DNA of 64,000 nucleotides from assembly GCF_016125575.1 (NCBI RefSeq), contig NZ_WGLM01000002.1, positions 434,001-498,000 on the forward strand, written 5' to 3'. The position numbers and the translations under genes are program-made. The notes under the pieces are model-generated. The model worked only from the letters and a program-made list of their open reading frames with translations, was not told where the DNA came from and did not search any database. Shown here piece after piece: positions 50,583 to 60,518 of this stretch (position 1 is the first letter of the stretch; each line of letters starts with the position of its first letter). The DNA is from Limimaricola sp. GTDB taxonomy: Bacteria; Pseudomonadota; Alphaproteobacteria; Rhodobacterales; Rhodobacteraceae.

Positions 50583-51398
50583 ATGAAAATCCTGTTTCTT
50601 GGCGATGTGATGGGCCGTTCGGGCCGCGCCGCGATCACGGCAGAGTTGCCGCGCCTGCGGGCCGACTGGCGGCTGGATTTCGTCGTGGTCAACGGCGAGA
50701 ACGCGACCAGCGGCGTGGGCCTGTCGCCCGATCATGCCCGCGCGATTCTGGCCGCGGGGGCGGACGCAATCACGCTGGGCGATCATGCCTTCGACCAGAA
50801 GGAGATGCTGCAGTTCATCGAGACCGAGCCGCGCATCATCCGTCCGCTGAACTATTCCAAGGCTGCGCCCGGGCGCGGTGCGCGCGTCTTCGAGGCGCCG
50901 GGCGGGCGCAAGGTGCTGGTGGCCCAGGCGCTGGGGCAGGTCTTCATGAAGCGGCCCTTCGACGATCCGTTCTCGGCGCTGGACGCGGTGCTGCGGCAAT
51001 ACCCGATGGGCGGGATGGTGCAGGCAAGCCTGATCGACATCCACTGCGAAGCGACGTCTGAAAAGATGGCGACGGGCCATTTCTGCGACGGGCGCGCCAG
51101 CATCGTGGTGGGCACCCATACCCATGTGCCCACCGCCGACGCGATGATCCTGCCGGGCGGCACCGCCTATCTCAGCGATGCGGGCATGTGCGGCGACTAC
51201 AATTCGGTCATAGGGATGGACAAGGTGGAACCCCTGCGCCGTTTCATCACCGGCATGCCCAAGGGCCGGTTTGAACCCGCCGCCGGCCCCGCCACGTTGA
51301 GCGGGCTATATGTCGAGACCGACGACCGCAGCGGCAAGGCGACGAAGGTCGAGATGGTGCGGCAGGGCGGGCGGCTGGCGCAGGCGGAGCCGGGATGA
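50583..51398 (+). CDS. ymdB: YmdB-family metallophosphoesterase
   Basis: A 271-residue dinuclear metal phosphoesterase. The metal motifs are ILFLGDVMGRSG, VVNGENATSGVG, ITLGDHAFDQKE, IDIHCEATSEK and VVGTHTHVPTAD. Bacterial homologues hydrolyse cyclic nucleotides or 2',3'-cyclic phosphates and influence sporulation and biofilm formation in Bacillus; the role here is unknown. It starts an operon whose next three genes each overlap by 4 nt. AGGGAGG lies just before the ATG. Confidence 0.9.
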   Translation: MKILFLGDVMGRSGRAAITAELPRLRADWRLDFVVVNGENATSGVGLSPDHARAILAAGADAITLGDHAFDQKEMLQFIETEPRIIRPLNYSKAAPGRGARVFEAPGGRKVLVAQALGQVFMKRPFDDPFSALDAVLRQYPMGGMVQASLIDIHCEATSEKMATGHFCDGRASIVVGTHTHVPTADAMILPGGTAYLSDAGMCGDYNSVIGMDKVEPLRRFITGMPKGRFEPAAGPATLSGLYVETDDRSGKATKVEMVRQGGRLAQAEPG

Positions 51399-52342
51399 TC
51401 CGGGCCAGCCGGCCGGCGGCCGGGCCGGTGCTGGCGCTGTTGGGGATCGGCTGCGCCTGGGGCATGAACTTTCCTCTGAGCAAAATCGCCGTGACGGGCG
51501 GCTTTCGCAGTTTCGGGATCGTGGTGCTGAACGCGGCGATCGGCCTTGTGGTCATGGCGGCGCTTCTGCTCTGGCGGCGCAAGGGCCTGCCACTGACCCG
51601 GCCGGCGCTGATCCGTTACGTTTTTGTGGGCGTGCTGGGCACCGTCCTGCCCAATGCCGCCAATTATACCGCGGCCCAGCACTTGCCCGCGGGGATCATC
51701 GCACTGTGCATGTCGCTATTGCCGATGGTGGCCCTGCCGATGGCGCTGGCCGTGGGGGTGGACCGGGTCACGCCGATGCGAGTTTTCGGGCTCCTTTTGG
51801 GCCTGACCGGCGCGATGTTGATCGCGCTGCCCGAGGCCAGCCTGCCGGATCGCGGCAGCGTCATCTTCCTGCCCTTCGTGGTGCTGGCGCTGAGCTGCTA
51901 CGCCTCCGAGGGCGTGGGCCTGGGCCGGTTGGGGCGGGCAGGACTTGATCCGTTGCAACTTCTGTGCGGTGCGACGGTGGTGGCCTTCGTGTTGGCACTG
52001 CCGCTGGCGCTGGCAACAGGGACGCTGGCGCCGCCGCATTGGCCTGTGGACCGGGCCGACATGGCCATCGTCTTCGCCGCGCTGAGCAATGTCGCGGCCT
52101 ATCTTGGCTATGTCTGGCTGATCGGGCGGGGCGGTTCGGTCTTTGCCGCGCAGGTCTCTTACGTGGTGACGGGCGCCGGCATGGTCTGGTCGATGGCGCT
52201 GCTGTCGGAGGCCTACGCGCCGTGGATCTGGGCGGCGCTGGTGCTGGTGCTGGCCGGAGTGTTTCTGGTGCAGCCGCGCGCGGCCCCCGCACCCGCCCCG
52301 GTGGTGTCGCGGCCCCCTACGCCGGACGGACGGCTACCATGA
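51395..52342 (+). CDS. EamA-family (DMT) transporter
   Basis: A 315-residue permease of the drug/metabolite transporter superfamily with ten predicted helices and two EamA repeats. A typical first-helix pattern is IGCAWGMNFPLSKIAVTGG. It could export amino acids or metabolites. Starts with ATGA overlap to ymdB and ends with ATGA overlap to a second EamA gene. Confidence 0.85.
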   Translation: MIRASRPAAGPVLALLGIGCAWGMNFPLSKIAVTGGFRSFGIVVLNAAIGLVVMAALLLWRRKGLPLTRPALIRYVFVGVLGTVLPNAANYTAAQHLPAGIIALCMSLLPMVALPMALAVGVDRVTPMRVFGLLLGLTGAMLIALPEASLPDRGSVIFLPFVVLALSCYASEGVGLGRLGRAGLDPLQLLCGATVVAFVLALPLALATGTLAPPHWPVDRADMAIVFAALSNVAAYLGYVWLIGRGGSVFAAQVSYVVTGAGMVWSMALLSEAYAPWIWAALVLVLAGVFLVQPRAAPAPAPVVSRPPTPDGRLP

Positions 52343-53277
52343 GAGGCGCATTTTCCGCCCGCGCGGGGCTTAGCGCGGTACTGCTCTTCTGCGGGGTCAG
52401 CTGGGGGCTGACGGTGCCGCTTGGCAAGGTGGCGACGGGCACCGGCTGGGCTCCGCTGACGCTGGTCTTCTGGGAACTGGCGATTTCGAGCGTGGTGCTG
52501 GGCCTGATCGTGCTGGTGCGGCGCGACCGGCCACTCCTGACGCGCGATGCGCTGATCTTTTATGTCGTCGTGGCGTTTCTTGGCACGTTGATCCCCAGTT
52601 TCACCTTCTACACCTCCGTGCGCCACCTGCCTTCGGGCATCGTGGCAATTCTGATTTCGACCGTGCCAATGGTCAGTTTCCCTCTGGCAATGGCGCTGGG
52701 CACCGATCAGGTCGCGCCGCGCCGCCTGATGGGGTTGGGGCTGGGGCTGGCCGGTGTCGTGCTGATCGCCGCACCGGGCGTCAGCTTGCCGGACCCGGCA
52801 ATGCTCGTCTTCTTGCCGGTGGCGCTGATCGGGCCGCTCTCCTACGCGCTTGAGGGTAATTTCGTGGCCTTTCGCGGCACCGGGCAGGCACCGGTTGCCG
52901 CGATGTTCGGCGTTTCGGTCATGGGCACACTGCTATGCCTGCCGGCCATTCTGGCCACGGGGCAGTGGGCGGTGCCGGTGATGCCTCCCGGGCGGCCCGA
53001 GGCGGCGCTGATCGCGGGCGCAGTCATTCACGGCGTAGTCTATTCGGTCTATATCTGGCTGGTCGGGCGGGCCGGGCCGATCTTTGCCGGGCTGATCGCC
53101 TACCTTGTCACCGGCTTCGGGGTGGTCTGGTCGATGCTGCTTCTGGGCGAACATTATTCGTGGGCGGTCTGGCTGGCGCTGGCGCTGATGCTGTCGGGGA
53201 TAGCGCTGGTCCAGCCCCGCAAACGCGAAGAGGCTCCGGCCGACGCGGCACTGCCAATCGGCAAGGGGCCGGCATGA
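52339..53277 (+). CDS. EamA-family (DMT) transporter
   Basis: A 312-residue ten-helix permease, paralogous to the preceding gene. The first helix reads FCGVSWGLTVPLGKVATGTG and the second repeat begins near FLPVALIGPLSYALEGNFVA. The pairing and tight overlap suggest either a heterodimer or a recent duplication. Substrate unknown. Confidence 0.85.
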   Translation: MRGAFSARAGLSAVLLFCGVSWGLTVPLGKVATGTGWAPLTLVFWELAISSVVLGLIVLVRRDRPLLTRDALIFYVVVAFLGTLIPSFTFYTSVRHLPSGIVAILISTVPMVSFPLAMALGTDQVAPRRLMGLGLGLAGVVLIAAPGVSLPDPAMLVFLPVALIGPLSYALEGNFVAFRGTGQAPVAAMFGVSVMGTLLCLPAILATGQWAVPVMPPGRPEAALIAGAVIHGVVYSVYIWLVGRAGPIFAGLIAYLVTGFGVVWSMLLLGEHYSWAVWLALALMLSGIALVQPRKREEAPADAALPIGKGPA

Positions 53278-55055
53278 TTGCCGCGCTGGGCGTATCACCG
53301 ACACTGCAGGCGCTGATTGCGCTGGGCATCCTGCTGGGCATGCTGGCGATGTTCATCCGCGAGACCTACCCGACCGAGGTGGTGGCGATGGGCGGGGCCG
53401 CGTTGATGCTGCTGATCGGCCTTCTGCCCTATGACGCGGCGGTCGCCACGCTGTCGAACGCGGCACCCTGGACGATCGCCGCGATGTTCGTGGTGATGGG
53501 GGCACTGGTACGCACCGGCGCACTGAACGAGGTCAGTACGCTGGCCGAACGCTACGCTCGCAGCCACCCGCGGCTGGCGGTGGGGGGCGCGCTGGTTTTC
53601 GTGCTGGCGGCCTCGGCCTTTGTCAACAACACGCCGGTGGTGGTGGTGATGTTGCCGGTCTTCGTGCAGATGGCCCGCACGTTGAGTACTTCGGCTTCCA
53701 AGCTGCTGATTCCGCTCAGCTATGGCAGCATCGCGGGCGGCACGCTGACGCTGATCGGCACGTCGACGAACCTTGTCGTCGACGGGGTGGCGCGCGCGCA
53801 GGGGCTGGCACCGTTCTCGATCTTCGAGATCACGCCGTTGGGGGCAATCATCGCGGCGTGGGTGCTGCTTTACCTCTACCTCTTCGGGCGCCGCCTGCTG
53901 CCCGACCGCGATAGCATGGCGACGCTGCTTTCGGATCGCTCGAAAATGCGCTTCTTCACCGAGGCGGTAATCCCGCCCGACAGCAACCTGATCGGGCGCG
54001 AGGTGACGGGGGTGCAACTCTTCAAGCGCGACGGTGTGCGGCTGATCGACGTGATCCGCGGCGACGAGTCGCTCAGGCGCAACCTTGATGGCGTGATGCT
54101 GCAAGTGGGCGACAGGGTGGTCCTGCGCACCGCGATGACCGAATTGCTTTCCCTGCAACGCAACAAGAGCCTGCGCCGGGTCGATCAGGTTTCGGCGGTG
54201 GAGACATCGACCGTCGAGGTGCTGATCACGCCGGAATGCAAGATGGTGGGCCGCCGGCTGGGCGATTTGCGGCTGCGGCGGCGCTACGGCGTCTACGTGC
54301 TGGCCGTGCACCGGCGCGACAAGAATATCGGCCGCCAGTTTGACGAGATGATCGTGCGGGTGGGCGATACCCTGCTGCTGGAGGGCGCGCCGGGCGACAT
54401 CCAGCGGCTGGCCGAGGACCAGAACCTAGGCGACGTCTCCAAACCTTCGGCGCGGGCCTATCGCCGCAGCCATGCCTGGATTGCCATCGCCGCGATGCTG
54501 GGCATCGTCGCGCTCTCGGCCCTCAACATCGCGCCGATCCTGCTGCTGGCCGTGCTGGCGATGGTGCTGGTGCTGGTCACCCGCTGCATCGACGCTGACG
54601 AGGCGTTCTCGTTCATTGATGGCCGTCTGCTCGCGCTGATCTTTGCGATGCTGGCGGTGGGTGCGGCGCTTGAGAGTTCGGGCGCGGTGGCGTTGGTGGC
54701 CAATGGCGCCGCCCCACTGTTGGAAGGCCTTCCGCCGCAGGTGGTGATCTTCGTTGTCTATGTCCTGTCGATGGTGCTGACCGAGCTTGTCTCGAACAAT
54801 GCGGTGGCCGTGGTGATGACACCCATTGCCATCGGTCTTGCCCATGCGCTTGGCGTCGATCCGCGCCCGCTGGTCGTGGCGGTGATGATGGCGGCCTCGG
54901 CCAGCTTCTCCACCCCCATCGGGTATCAGACCAATACGCTGGTCTATGGGCCGGGTGGATACCGCTTCACCGATTTCCTGCGTATTGGCGTGCCTCTCAA
55001 CCTGTCGCTGTCGGTCATCTGCGCGCTGGTCATCCCGCTGATCTGGCCGTTATAG
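53274..55055 (+). CDS. SLC13/DASS-type permease with TrkA_C domains
   Basis: A 593-residue protein with two membrane halves joined by two TrkA_C (RCK_C) regulatory domains (around [20 protein letters not shown] and [19 protein letters not shown]). The SNT substrate motifs appear as [13 protein letters not shown] and [17 protein letters not shown]. Such SLC13-like proteins move sulfate, dicarboxylates or other anions. It ends the ymdB operon with ATGA overlap. Confidence 0.87.
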   Translation: MIAALGVSPTLQALIALGILLGMLAMFIRETYPTEVVAMGGAALMLLIGLLPYDAAVATLSNAAPWTIAAMFVVMGALVRTGALNEVSTLAERYARSHPRLAVGGALVFVLAASAFVNNTPVVVVMLPVFVQMARTLSTSASKLLIPLSYGSIAGGTLTLIGTSTNLVVDGVARAQGLAPFSIFEITPLGAIIAAWVLLYLYLFGRRLLPDRDSMATLLSDRSKMRFFTEAVIPPDSNLIGREVTGVQLFKRDGVRLIDVIRGDESLRRNLDGVMLQVGDRVVLRTAMTELLSLQRNKSLRRVDQVSAVETSTVEVLITPECKMVGRRLGDLRLRRRYGVYVLAVHRRDKNIGRQFDEMIVRVGDTLLLEGAPGDIQRLAEDQNLGDVSKPSARAYRRSHAWIAIAAMLGIVALSALNIAPILLLAVLAMVLVLVTRCIDADEAFSFIDGRLLALIFAMLAVGAALESSGAVALVANGAAPLLEGLPPQVVIFVVYVLSMVLTELVSNNAVAVVMTPIAIGLAHALGVDPRPLVVAVMMAASASFSTPIGYQTNTLVYGPGGYRFTDFLRIGVPLNLSLSVICALVIPLIWPL

Positions 55056-55129
55056 GCTGGGGTTGCGGGGCGCGGGGCGGCTGGCATATAGAGGCCCGCA
55101 AACCGACAACAGACGACAAGAGGTCCAGC

Positions 55130-55879
55130 ATGGCAGGCCATTCCAAATGGGCCAACATCCAGCATCGCAAGGGGCGGCAGGATAAACTGCGCTCCAGCAT
55201 GTTCTCGAAGCTTTCCAAGGAAATCACCGTGGCTGCCAAGATGGGCATGCCCGACCCGGACATGAACCCGCGCCTGCGTCTGGCCGTCAAGGCCGCCAAG
55301 GCGCAGTCGATGCCCAAGGACGTGATCGACCGTGCGATCAAGAAAAGCCAGATGGGCGATGCCGAAAGCTATGACGAGATCCGCTATGAGGGCTATGGGC
55401 CGGGCGGTGTGGCGGTGATCGTCGAGGCGATGACCGACAACCGCAACCGCACTGCGTCGAACGTGCGGTCGACCTTCTCCAAGAACGGCGGCAACCTCGG
55501 CGAAACCGGTTCGGTCGGCTTCATGTTCGAGCGCAAGGGCGAGATCAGGTACCCCGCCAGTGCGGGCGATGCCGACACGGTGATGATGGCCGCGATCGAG
55601 GCCGGTGCCGAAGACGTGGAAAGCGACGACGAGGGACACTGGATCACCTGCGCCGATACCGATCTCAACGATGTCGCGACCGCATTGGAGGCCGCGCTGG
55701 GCGAATCGGAAACGACCAAGCTGGTCTGGAAACCCACCACCACGACCGAGCTGGACCTTGAAGGCGTCCAGAAGCTGATGAAGCTGGTCGAGACGCTGGA
55801 AGACGACGACGACGTGCAAAGCGTGACGACCAACTTCGAGGCCTCCGACGAGGTGATGGCCGCATATCAGGAAAGCTGA
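55130..55879 (+). CDS. yebC: YebC/PmpR family regulator
   Basis: A 249-residue conserved protein starting [17 protein letters not shown], the invariant YebC N-terminus. The domains follow the three-domain YebC fold, with the acidic face ending in [15 protein letters not shown]. YebC is a DNA-binding regulator and, in some bacteria, helps ribosomes through proline stretches. AAGAGG precedes the ATG. Confidence 0.93.
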   Translation: MAGHSKWANIQHRKGRQDKLRSSMFSKLSKEITVAAKMGMPDPDMNPRLRLAVKAAKAQSMPKDVIDRAIKKSQMGDAESYDEIRYEGYGPGGVAVIVEAMTDNRNRTASNVRSTFSKNGGNLGETGSVGFMFERKGEIRYPASAGDADTVMMAAIEAGAEDVESDDEGHWITCADTDLNDVATALEAALGESETTKLVWKPTTTTELDLEGVQKLMKLVETLEDDDDVQSVTTNFEASDEVMAAYQES

Positions 55880-55885
55880 GATCGC

Positions 55886-56599
55886 TTAGAGGCCGCCAAA
55901 GCCCTCCGGGCGGAAGCGGACCAAGGCATTCGGTCCGCGCGGATCGAGGTCGTAGAGCGTCGGGCGATTGGCGAGGTAGGTGCGCCAGTTCCGCTCGGGC
56001 ATGGTGCTGATGCGGGTGCCATGGTCGTGGTGCATCTTCTGTCCCAGAAGGGCAACGGGCATGCCGCGTCCCTTCGTGCTATGATCTGCGATCACCCCCC
56101 TGATACGCCGGTCGAGGTCTGACACGGGATTTGGCGCGGTGGCTGGAACGGTCGCGCTGGGCGGCGCCGCTTCTGCTTGGAGGACCGTGAAGCCGCTGCA
56201 GGCCAGCCGGAAGGCTTCTGGCGCCTTGGCTTCTCCCAGCCCCAGAACTGACAGCCCACGCTCTCGCAGGCGCTGGGCGATATGGGTGAAGTCGCGGTCG
56301 GCGCTGGCCAGAACGAAGCTGCCGATGTCTTGCGTCAGCGCCAGTTCCATCGCGTCGATGCATAGCAGGATATCGGCTGCGTTCTTGCCGTGGCCGGCGT
56401 GAATCGCGCGCAGACGCGGCTGGGTCAGCCAGTCCGAGGGGCGGTTCGCCGCAAGGTAGACGCGCGCGATGTCGACCCGGCCGTGGCGCTCGGCCTCGGC
56501 CATGATCTGTGCGCCGTACCTCGGGGCGACGTTGTCGCCGTCGACCAGAACCGCGACGCGTTGCGCCGACCTCTGGGCTAAATCCCTGACCTGTATCAT
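55886..56599 (-). CDS. NYN-domain protein with C-terminal OST-HTH/LOTUS-like domain
   Basis: A 237-residue protein. The NYN/PIN-like nuclease domain has the acidic triad in VLVDGDNVAPRYG, KNAADILLCIDAMELAL and FVLASADRDFTHIAQRLRERG. A linker leads to a C-terminal winged-helix LOTUS-type domain (RRIRGVIADHSTKGRGMPVA). NYN proteins of the LabA/YacP type are expected to cleave RNA. The start at 56599 (IQVRDLAQRS) is tentative; a longer start at 56620 is possible. Function inferred. Confidence 0.8.
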   Translation of the reverse strand: MIQVRDLAQRSAQRVAVLVDGDNVAPRYGAQIMAEAERHGRVDIARVYLAANRPSDWLTQPRLRAIHAGHGKNAADILLCIDAMELALTQDIGSFVLASADRDFTHIAQRLRERGLSVLGLGEAKAPEAFRLACSGFTVLQAEAAPPSATVPATAPNPVSDLDRRIRGVIADHSTKGRGMPVALLGQKMHHDHGTRISTMPERNWRTYLANRPTLYDLDPRGPNALVRFRPEGFGGL

Positions 56600-56702
56600 G
56601 CGGCACAGGCTGCCAGCCAAATCAGGCGGGATTTTGGCCTTGCAGAGCCATTCCCGGTTGCGGCCACTTGCCTGTCCCGCCGGGCTCTGTCACGTCGTAG
56701 AC

Positions 56703-57611
56703 ATGACTGCATCGCCCGCCTCCGCCGCGCGTCCTGTCACCGGCATCCTGTTGATGGTCCTGACGGGGCTGCTTTTCGTCGGCGTCACGGCCGGGGTCAA
56801 GCATGTGGGGCAGTCGGTGCCGGCGGCCGAGGCGGCGTTCCTGCGCTATGCCCTTGGCCTCGTCTTCCTGATCCCGATGATCCCGCCGATCCTGCGCGCG
56901 CACCTCACGCGACAGCAGGTTCAGGTCTTTGCCTTGCGGGGCGCGGCGCATACCATCGCGGTGATCTTCTGGTTCTTCGCGATGGCGCGCATTTCCATCG
57001 CCGAGGTGACCGCGCTGAATTACCTCAACCCGGTCTATGTCACGCTGGGTGCCGCGCTGTTTCTGGGAGAAAAGCTGCCACCGCGAAGGCTGGCGGCCGT
57101 CATCATGGCGCTGATCGGTGCGCTGGTCATTCTGCGGCCGGGGCTGCGCACGCTGGGGCCGGGGCATTTCGCCATGCTGGTGACGGCGGCGCTTTTCGCG
57201 GTCAGCTACCTGCTCGCCAAGCGGCTGACGGCGACGGCCTCGCCCTTGGTCGTGGTCGGCATGCTGTCCTTGACCGTGACGATCGGGCTGGCGCCCTTCG
57301 CAGCCGCGGTCTGGATCACGCCGACATGGGACCAGCTGGGCTGGCTGTTCGTGGTCGCAACCTTTGCCACGGCGGGGCACTACACCATGACACTGGCATT
57401 CGCGGCGGCCCCACTGACGGTGACACAGCCCGTGGTGTTCCTTCAACTTGTCTGGGCGGTCACGCTGGGTGCCACGGTCTTTGGCGAGCCGGTTGATGCC
57501 TTCGTCGTGCTGGGCGGGTTGATCATCGTCGCATCGGTCAGCTTTATCACATGGCGAGAGGCGGTGGCGCGGCGACAGATTACACCAGTGGCGCCCGCCA
57601 CCAAGGTGTGA
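56703..57611 (+). CDS. EamA-family (DMT) transporter
   Basis: A 302-residue permease with ten helices and two EamA repeats (VLTGLLFVGVTAGVKHVGQS and VTAALFAVSYLLAKRLTATA). It is not adjacent to the other DMT pair and differs in sequence, being closer to the RhaT/S-adenosylmethionine-type DMT group. The substrate is unknown. Confidence 0.85.
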   Translation: MTASPASAARPVTGILLMVLTGLLFVGVTAGVKHVGQSVPAAEAAFLRYALGLVFLIPMIPPILRAHLTRQQVQVFALRGAAHTIAVIFWFFAMARISIAEVTALNYLNPVYVTLGAALFLGEKLPPRRLAAVIMALIGALVILRPGLRTLGPGHFAMLVTAALFAVSYLLAKRLTATASPLVVVGMLSLTVTIGLAPFAAAVWITPTWDQLGWLFVVATFATAGHYTMTLAFAAAPLTVTQPVVFLQLVWAVTLGATVFGEPVDAFVVLGGLIIVASVSFITWREAVARRQITPVAPATKV

Positions 57612-57639
57612 CGGCGGGCGTCCGTCCCACAAGTCGAGT

Positions 57640-58656
57640 CTAGTTCTGCCCTGCGGCGATACGGGCGAGGATGGAATCGGCGGTCACGCTGCCCAGTCGC
57701 CGGCCGGCCTCGCGTACGCTGAGGCTGCGCACCTGCTGAAGTCGTGCAATCAGATCGCGGACCGGCGTTTCTGCATCAACATCCGGCCCGTCGCCCACGC
57801 CTGCGCGCATCACGTCACGCGCAGTCAAGACGCCCAGCGGATTCATGTGGGCCACGAAATCGGCCACGTAGTCATTGGCAGGATCGGTGAAGATGTCGCG
57901 CGGGGTGCCGCATTGCACGATCCGGCCGCCCTCCATGATGGCGATGCGGTTGCCCAGCTTGAACGCTTCGTCAAGGTCGTGGCTGACGAAGACGATGGTG
58001 CGCTTCAGCTTCTGTTGCAGGTCCAGCAGCTCGTCCTGCAGGCGGTTGCGGATCAGAGGGTCCAGCGCCGAAAAGGGCTCGTCCATCAACAGGATCGGCG
58101 CCTCGGTGGCAAAGGCGCGGGCGAGGCCCACGCGCTGCTGCATGCCCCCCGAAAGCTCGCCCACCCTGCGGTCTGCCCAATCCGACAGGCCTACCAGCGC
58201 CAGCTGTGCCTCGATCCGCGTGCGACGTTCGGCACGCGAGATGCCACCCAGTTCAAGCCCGAGGCCCACATTGTCGCGCACAGTGCGCCAAGGCAGCAGG
58301 CCGAATTGTTGAAAGACCATCGCCACGGCATTCAGCCGAATGCGGCGCAGCACCTCTGGCGGAGCATGCGTGACATCGGTCATGTCCTTGCCGCCATGCA
58401 CCCGCACCGCGCCCCGCACGACCGGATTGAGCCCGTTGACCGCACGGAGCAGCGTCGATTTGCCAGAGCCTGACAGCCCCATAAGCACCAGGATTTCGCC
58501 CTCGGCCACCGTCAGACTGCAATTGTGCACGCCCAGAACCTGCCCTGTGTCGCGCTGGATCTCGGCGCGGCTCTGGCCCGCATCCATCAGTGGCAGGGCT
58601 CGGCCAGGCTGGTCGCCGAAAACGATGCTGACATTGTCGAAGATGACGGCGGTCAT
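57640..58656 (-). CDS. choV: choline ABC transporter ATP-binding protein ChoV
   Basis: A 338-residue ATPase of the glycine betaine/choline importer class. Walker A is GLSGSGKST, the signature is LSGGMQQRVGLA and Walker B is ILLMDEPFSALDP. The extended N-terminus (FGDQPGRALPLMDAG) and the partial CBS-like C-terminus are usual for ChoV/ProV. Overlaps choW by 4 nt. Assigned to choline because of the bet genes next to it. Confidence 0.9.
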   Translation of the reverse strand: MTAVIFDNVSIVFGDQPGRALPLMDAGQSRAEIQRDTGQVLGVHNCSLTVAEGEILVLMGLSGSGKSTLLRAVNGLNPVVRGAVRVHGGKDMTDVTHAPPEVLRRIRLNAVAMVFQQFGLLPWRTVRDNVGLGLELGGISRAERRTRIEAQLALVGLSDWADRRVGELSGGMQQRVGLARAFATEAPILLMDEPFSALDPLIRNRLQDELLDLQQKLKRTIVFVSHDLDEAFKLGNRIAIMEGGRIVQCGTPRDIFTDPANDYVADFVAHMNPLGVLTARDVMRAGVGDGPDVDAETPVRDLIARLQQVRSLSVREAGRRLGSVTADSILARIAAGQN

Positions 58657-59489
58657 TTGCGTGTCACCCGCAGCATCCGGTCAAGCACGATGGCCACGAC
58701 GACGATGACGAAGCCCGACTCGAAGCCAAGCTTGGTGTTGACCGAGCCAAGAGCGCGCACCACCGGCACCCCCAGACCGTCCGCGCCGACATAGGCCGCG
58801 ATCACCACCATCGAGAGCGACAGCATGATCGTCTGGTTCAGGCCCGTCATGATCTGGGGAAAGGCGTAAGGCAGTTCCACCTTCCATAGCCGCTGGCGGT
58901 TGGTCGCGCCAAATGCGGTGGCCGCCTCGCGCAGCGCCAGCGGTGTCGATGCAATGCCCAATTGGGTCAGCCGAATGGGTGCAGGAAGCACGAAAATAAC
59001 GGTGGCGATCAGGCCCGGCACCATGCCAAGGCCGAAAAAGATGATCGCCGGGATCAGGTAGACGAAGGTTGGCAGCGTCTGCATCAGGTCGAGCACGGGG
59101 CTGACCCATTGGTAAAGCCGCGGTCGGTGGGCAAGGAAGATGCCCACAGGCACGCCCAGCCCCATGCAGATGATGCAGGCCGACAGCACCAGCGTCAGGC
59201 TTTCGGTCGTTGCCTTCCAATAGCCTTGGTTGAGGATGAACAGAAAGCCCAGAAAGACCAGCAGGCACGTTGTCCACTTGCGTTGCAAAGCCCATGTCAG
59301 CGCCACGAAGGCCGCGACGATGACCAGTGGCGGCGGGGTTTGCAGCAGCCATTCGATGGCGCTGATCATCGCGTCCATGCCGGAGGACAACCCGTCGAAG
59401 AACCACGCCATGTGCCCTTCGAGCCAGTTGAACGCCTGCTCCGAGACGACGCCTACGGGGATCTTCGCTTCGGTCAGCCAGTTCAGCAT
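58653..59489 (-). CDS. choW: choline ABC transporter permease ChoW
   Basis: A 278-residue permease with an N-terminal extension and about six helices. The binding-protein-dependent permease loop is EAATAFGATNRQRLWKVELPYA. It forms the channel of the choline importer with ChoV and ChoX. A hairpin of 9 bp in the 73-nt gap before it (toward choX) may set the ratio of binding protein to permease. Confidence 0.9.
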   Translation of the reverse strand: MLNWLTEAKIPVGVVSEQAFNWLEGHMAWFFDGLSSGMDAMISAIEWLLQTPPPLVIVAAFVALTWALQRKWTTCLLVFLGFLFILNQGYWKATTESLTLVLSACIICMGLGVPVGIFLAHRPRLYQWVSPVLDLMQTLPTFVYLIPAIIFFGLGMVPGLIATVIFVLPAPIRLTQLGIASTPLALREAATAFGATNRQRLWKVELPYAFPQIMTGLNQTIMLSLSMVVIAAYVGADGLGVPVVRALGSVNTKLGFESGFVIVVVAIVLDRMLRVTRK

Positions 59490-59516
59490 CGGCGGGCCTT
59501 TCGGGACGGGGCAGGC

Positions 59517-59539
59517 GGGCGGCCCCGGCAGGGCCGCCC
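59517..59539 (-). terminator. 9-bp GC hairpin between choX and choW
   Basis: GGGCGGCCC (59517-59525) and GGGCCGCCC (59531-59539) with a 5-nt loop. There is no T run. It sits just after choX in the choXWV transcript, where such stems commonly protect the binding-protein mRNA. Confidence 0.55.
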
Positions 59540-59562
59540 GGATGATGCATGATCAGGTCAGA

Positions 59563-60489
59563 TCAAAGACCAAGCGAGGCCTTGACCGCGGCCATCGCGT
59601 CGCCGCCGTCCTTGGTCGTCACGCCGTCCAGCCACGGCCCGATCGTGTCGGGATGCGCCTTGAGCCAATCGGTGGCGGCAACCGCCGGGTCCTTGCCGTC
59701 GTCAAGGATCGCGCCCATGATCTCGTTCTCCATCGGCAGCGAGAAGACGAGGTTTTCCAGCAGTTTGCCGACGTTCGGGCATTCCGTGACATAACCCGCG
59801 CGGGTGTTGGTATAGACCGTCGCACCGCCGAAATTGGGCCCGAAGATGTCGTCTCCGCCGGTCAGATAGGTCATATCAAAGCGCGCGTTCATCGGGTGCG
59901 GTTCCCAGCCGAGGAACACGATGGGCTGGTTCTTGGCATCAAGCCGGGCGACCTGCGCCAGCATCCCCTGTTCCGAGCTTTCGACCAGCTGCATGTCCTT
60001 CATGCCGTCGGTGTTATTCTTGATCATGTCGAGGATCAGGCGGTTGCCGTCATTGCCGGGCTCGATCCCGTAGATCTTGCCATCCAGTGCGTCGGCATGG
60101 GTGGCAATGTCGGAGAAGTCCTTGATCCCGGCGGCGACGCCCGCGGCGTTGGTGGCCAGCGTGTATTTCGCGCCTTCAAGGTTGGCACGTACGGTGTCCA
60201 CCGTCTTGGCCTCGCGGTAGGGCGCGATGTTGCTTTCCATCGTCGGCATCCAGTTGCCGAGGAACACGTCAACGTCGCCCGAGGCGAGCGAGGTATAGGT
60301 CACCGGCACCGACAGAATCTTGGTTTCGGTGTCATAGCCGAGCGCCTGCAAAACCACGCTGGTGGCGGCGGTGGTGGCGGTGATGTCGGTCCAGCCGACG
60401 TCCGAGAAGGTTACCTTGTCACAACCGGCGGCGTTCGCCCCGGTCGCGGCGACAAGCGCAAGGACTGAAAGAGTGGTGGTCAGTTTCAT
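59563..60489 (-). CDS. choX: choline ABC transporter binding protein ChoX
   Basis: A 308-residue periplasmic binding protein (OpuAC family) with signal peptide (1-20, ending NAA). Aromatic residues that would box the trimethylammonium group lie in FSDVGWTDITA, LGNWMPTMES and FLGWEPHPMN, matching the positions used by Sinorhizobium ChoX as I recall. First gene of choXWV, opposite betI across a palindromic operator. Confidence 0.9.
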   Translation of the reverse strand: MKLTTTLSVLALVAATGANAAGCDKVTFSDVGWTDITATTAATSVVLQALGYDTETKILSVPVTYTSLASGDVDVFLGNWMPTMESNIAPYREAKTVDTVRANLEGAKYTLATNAAGVAAGIKDFSDIATHADALDGKIYGIEPGNDGNRLILDMIKNNTDGMKDMQLVESSEQGMLAQVARLDAKNQPIVFLGWEPHPMNARFDMTYLTGGDDIFGPNFGGATVYTNTRAGYVTECPNVGKLLENLVFSLPMENEIMGAILDDGKDPAVAATDWLKAHPDTIGPWLDGVTTKDGGDAMAAVKASLGL

Positions 60490-60518
60490 GTGGCGTCTCC
60501 CTGCCGTTCGTGGCGGCG

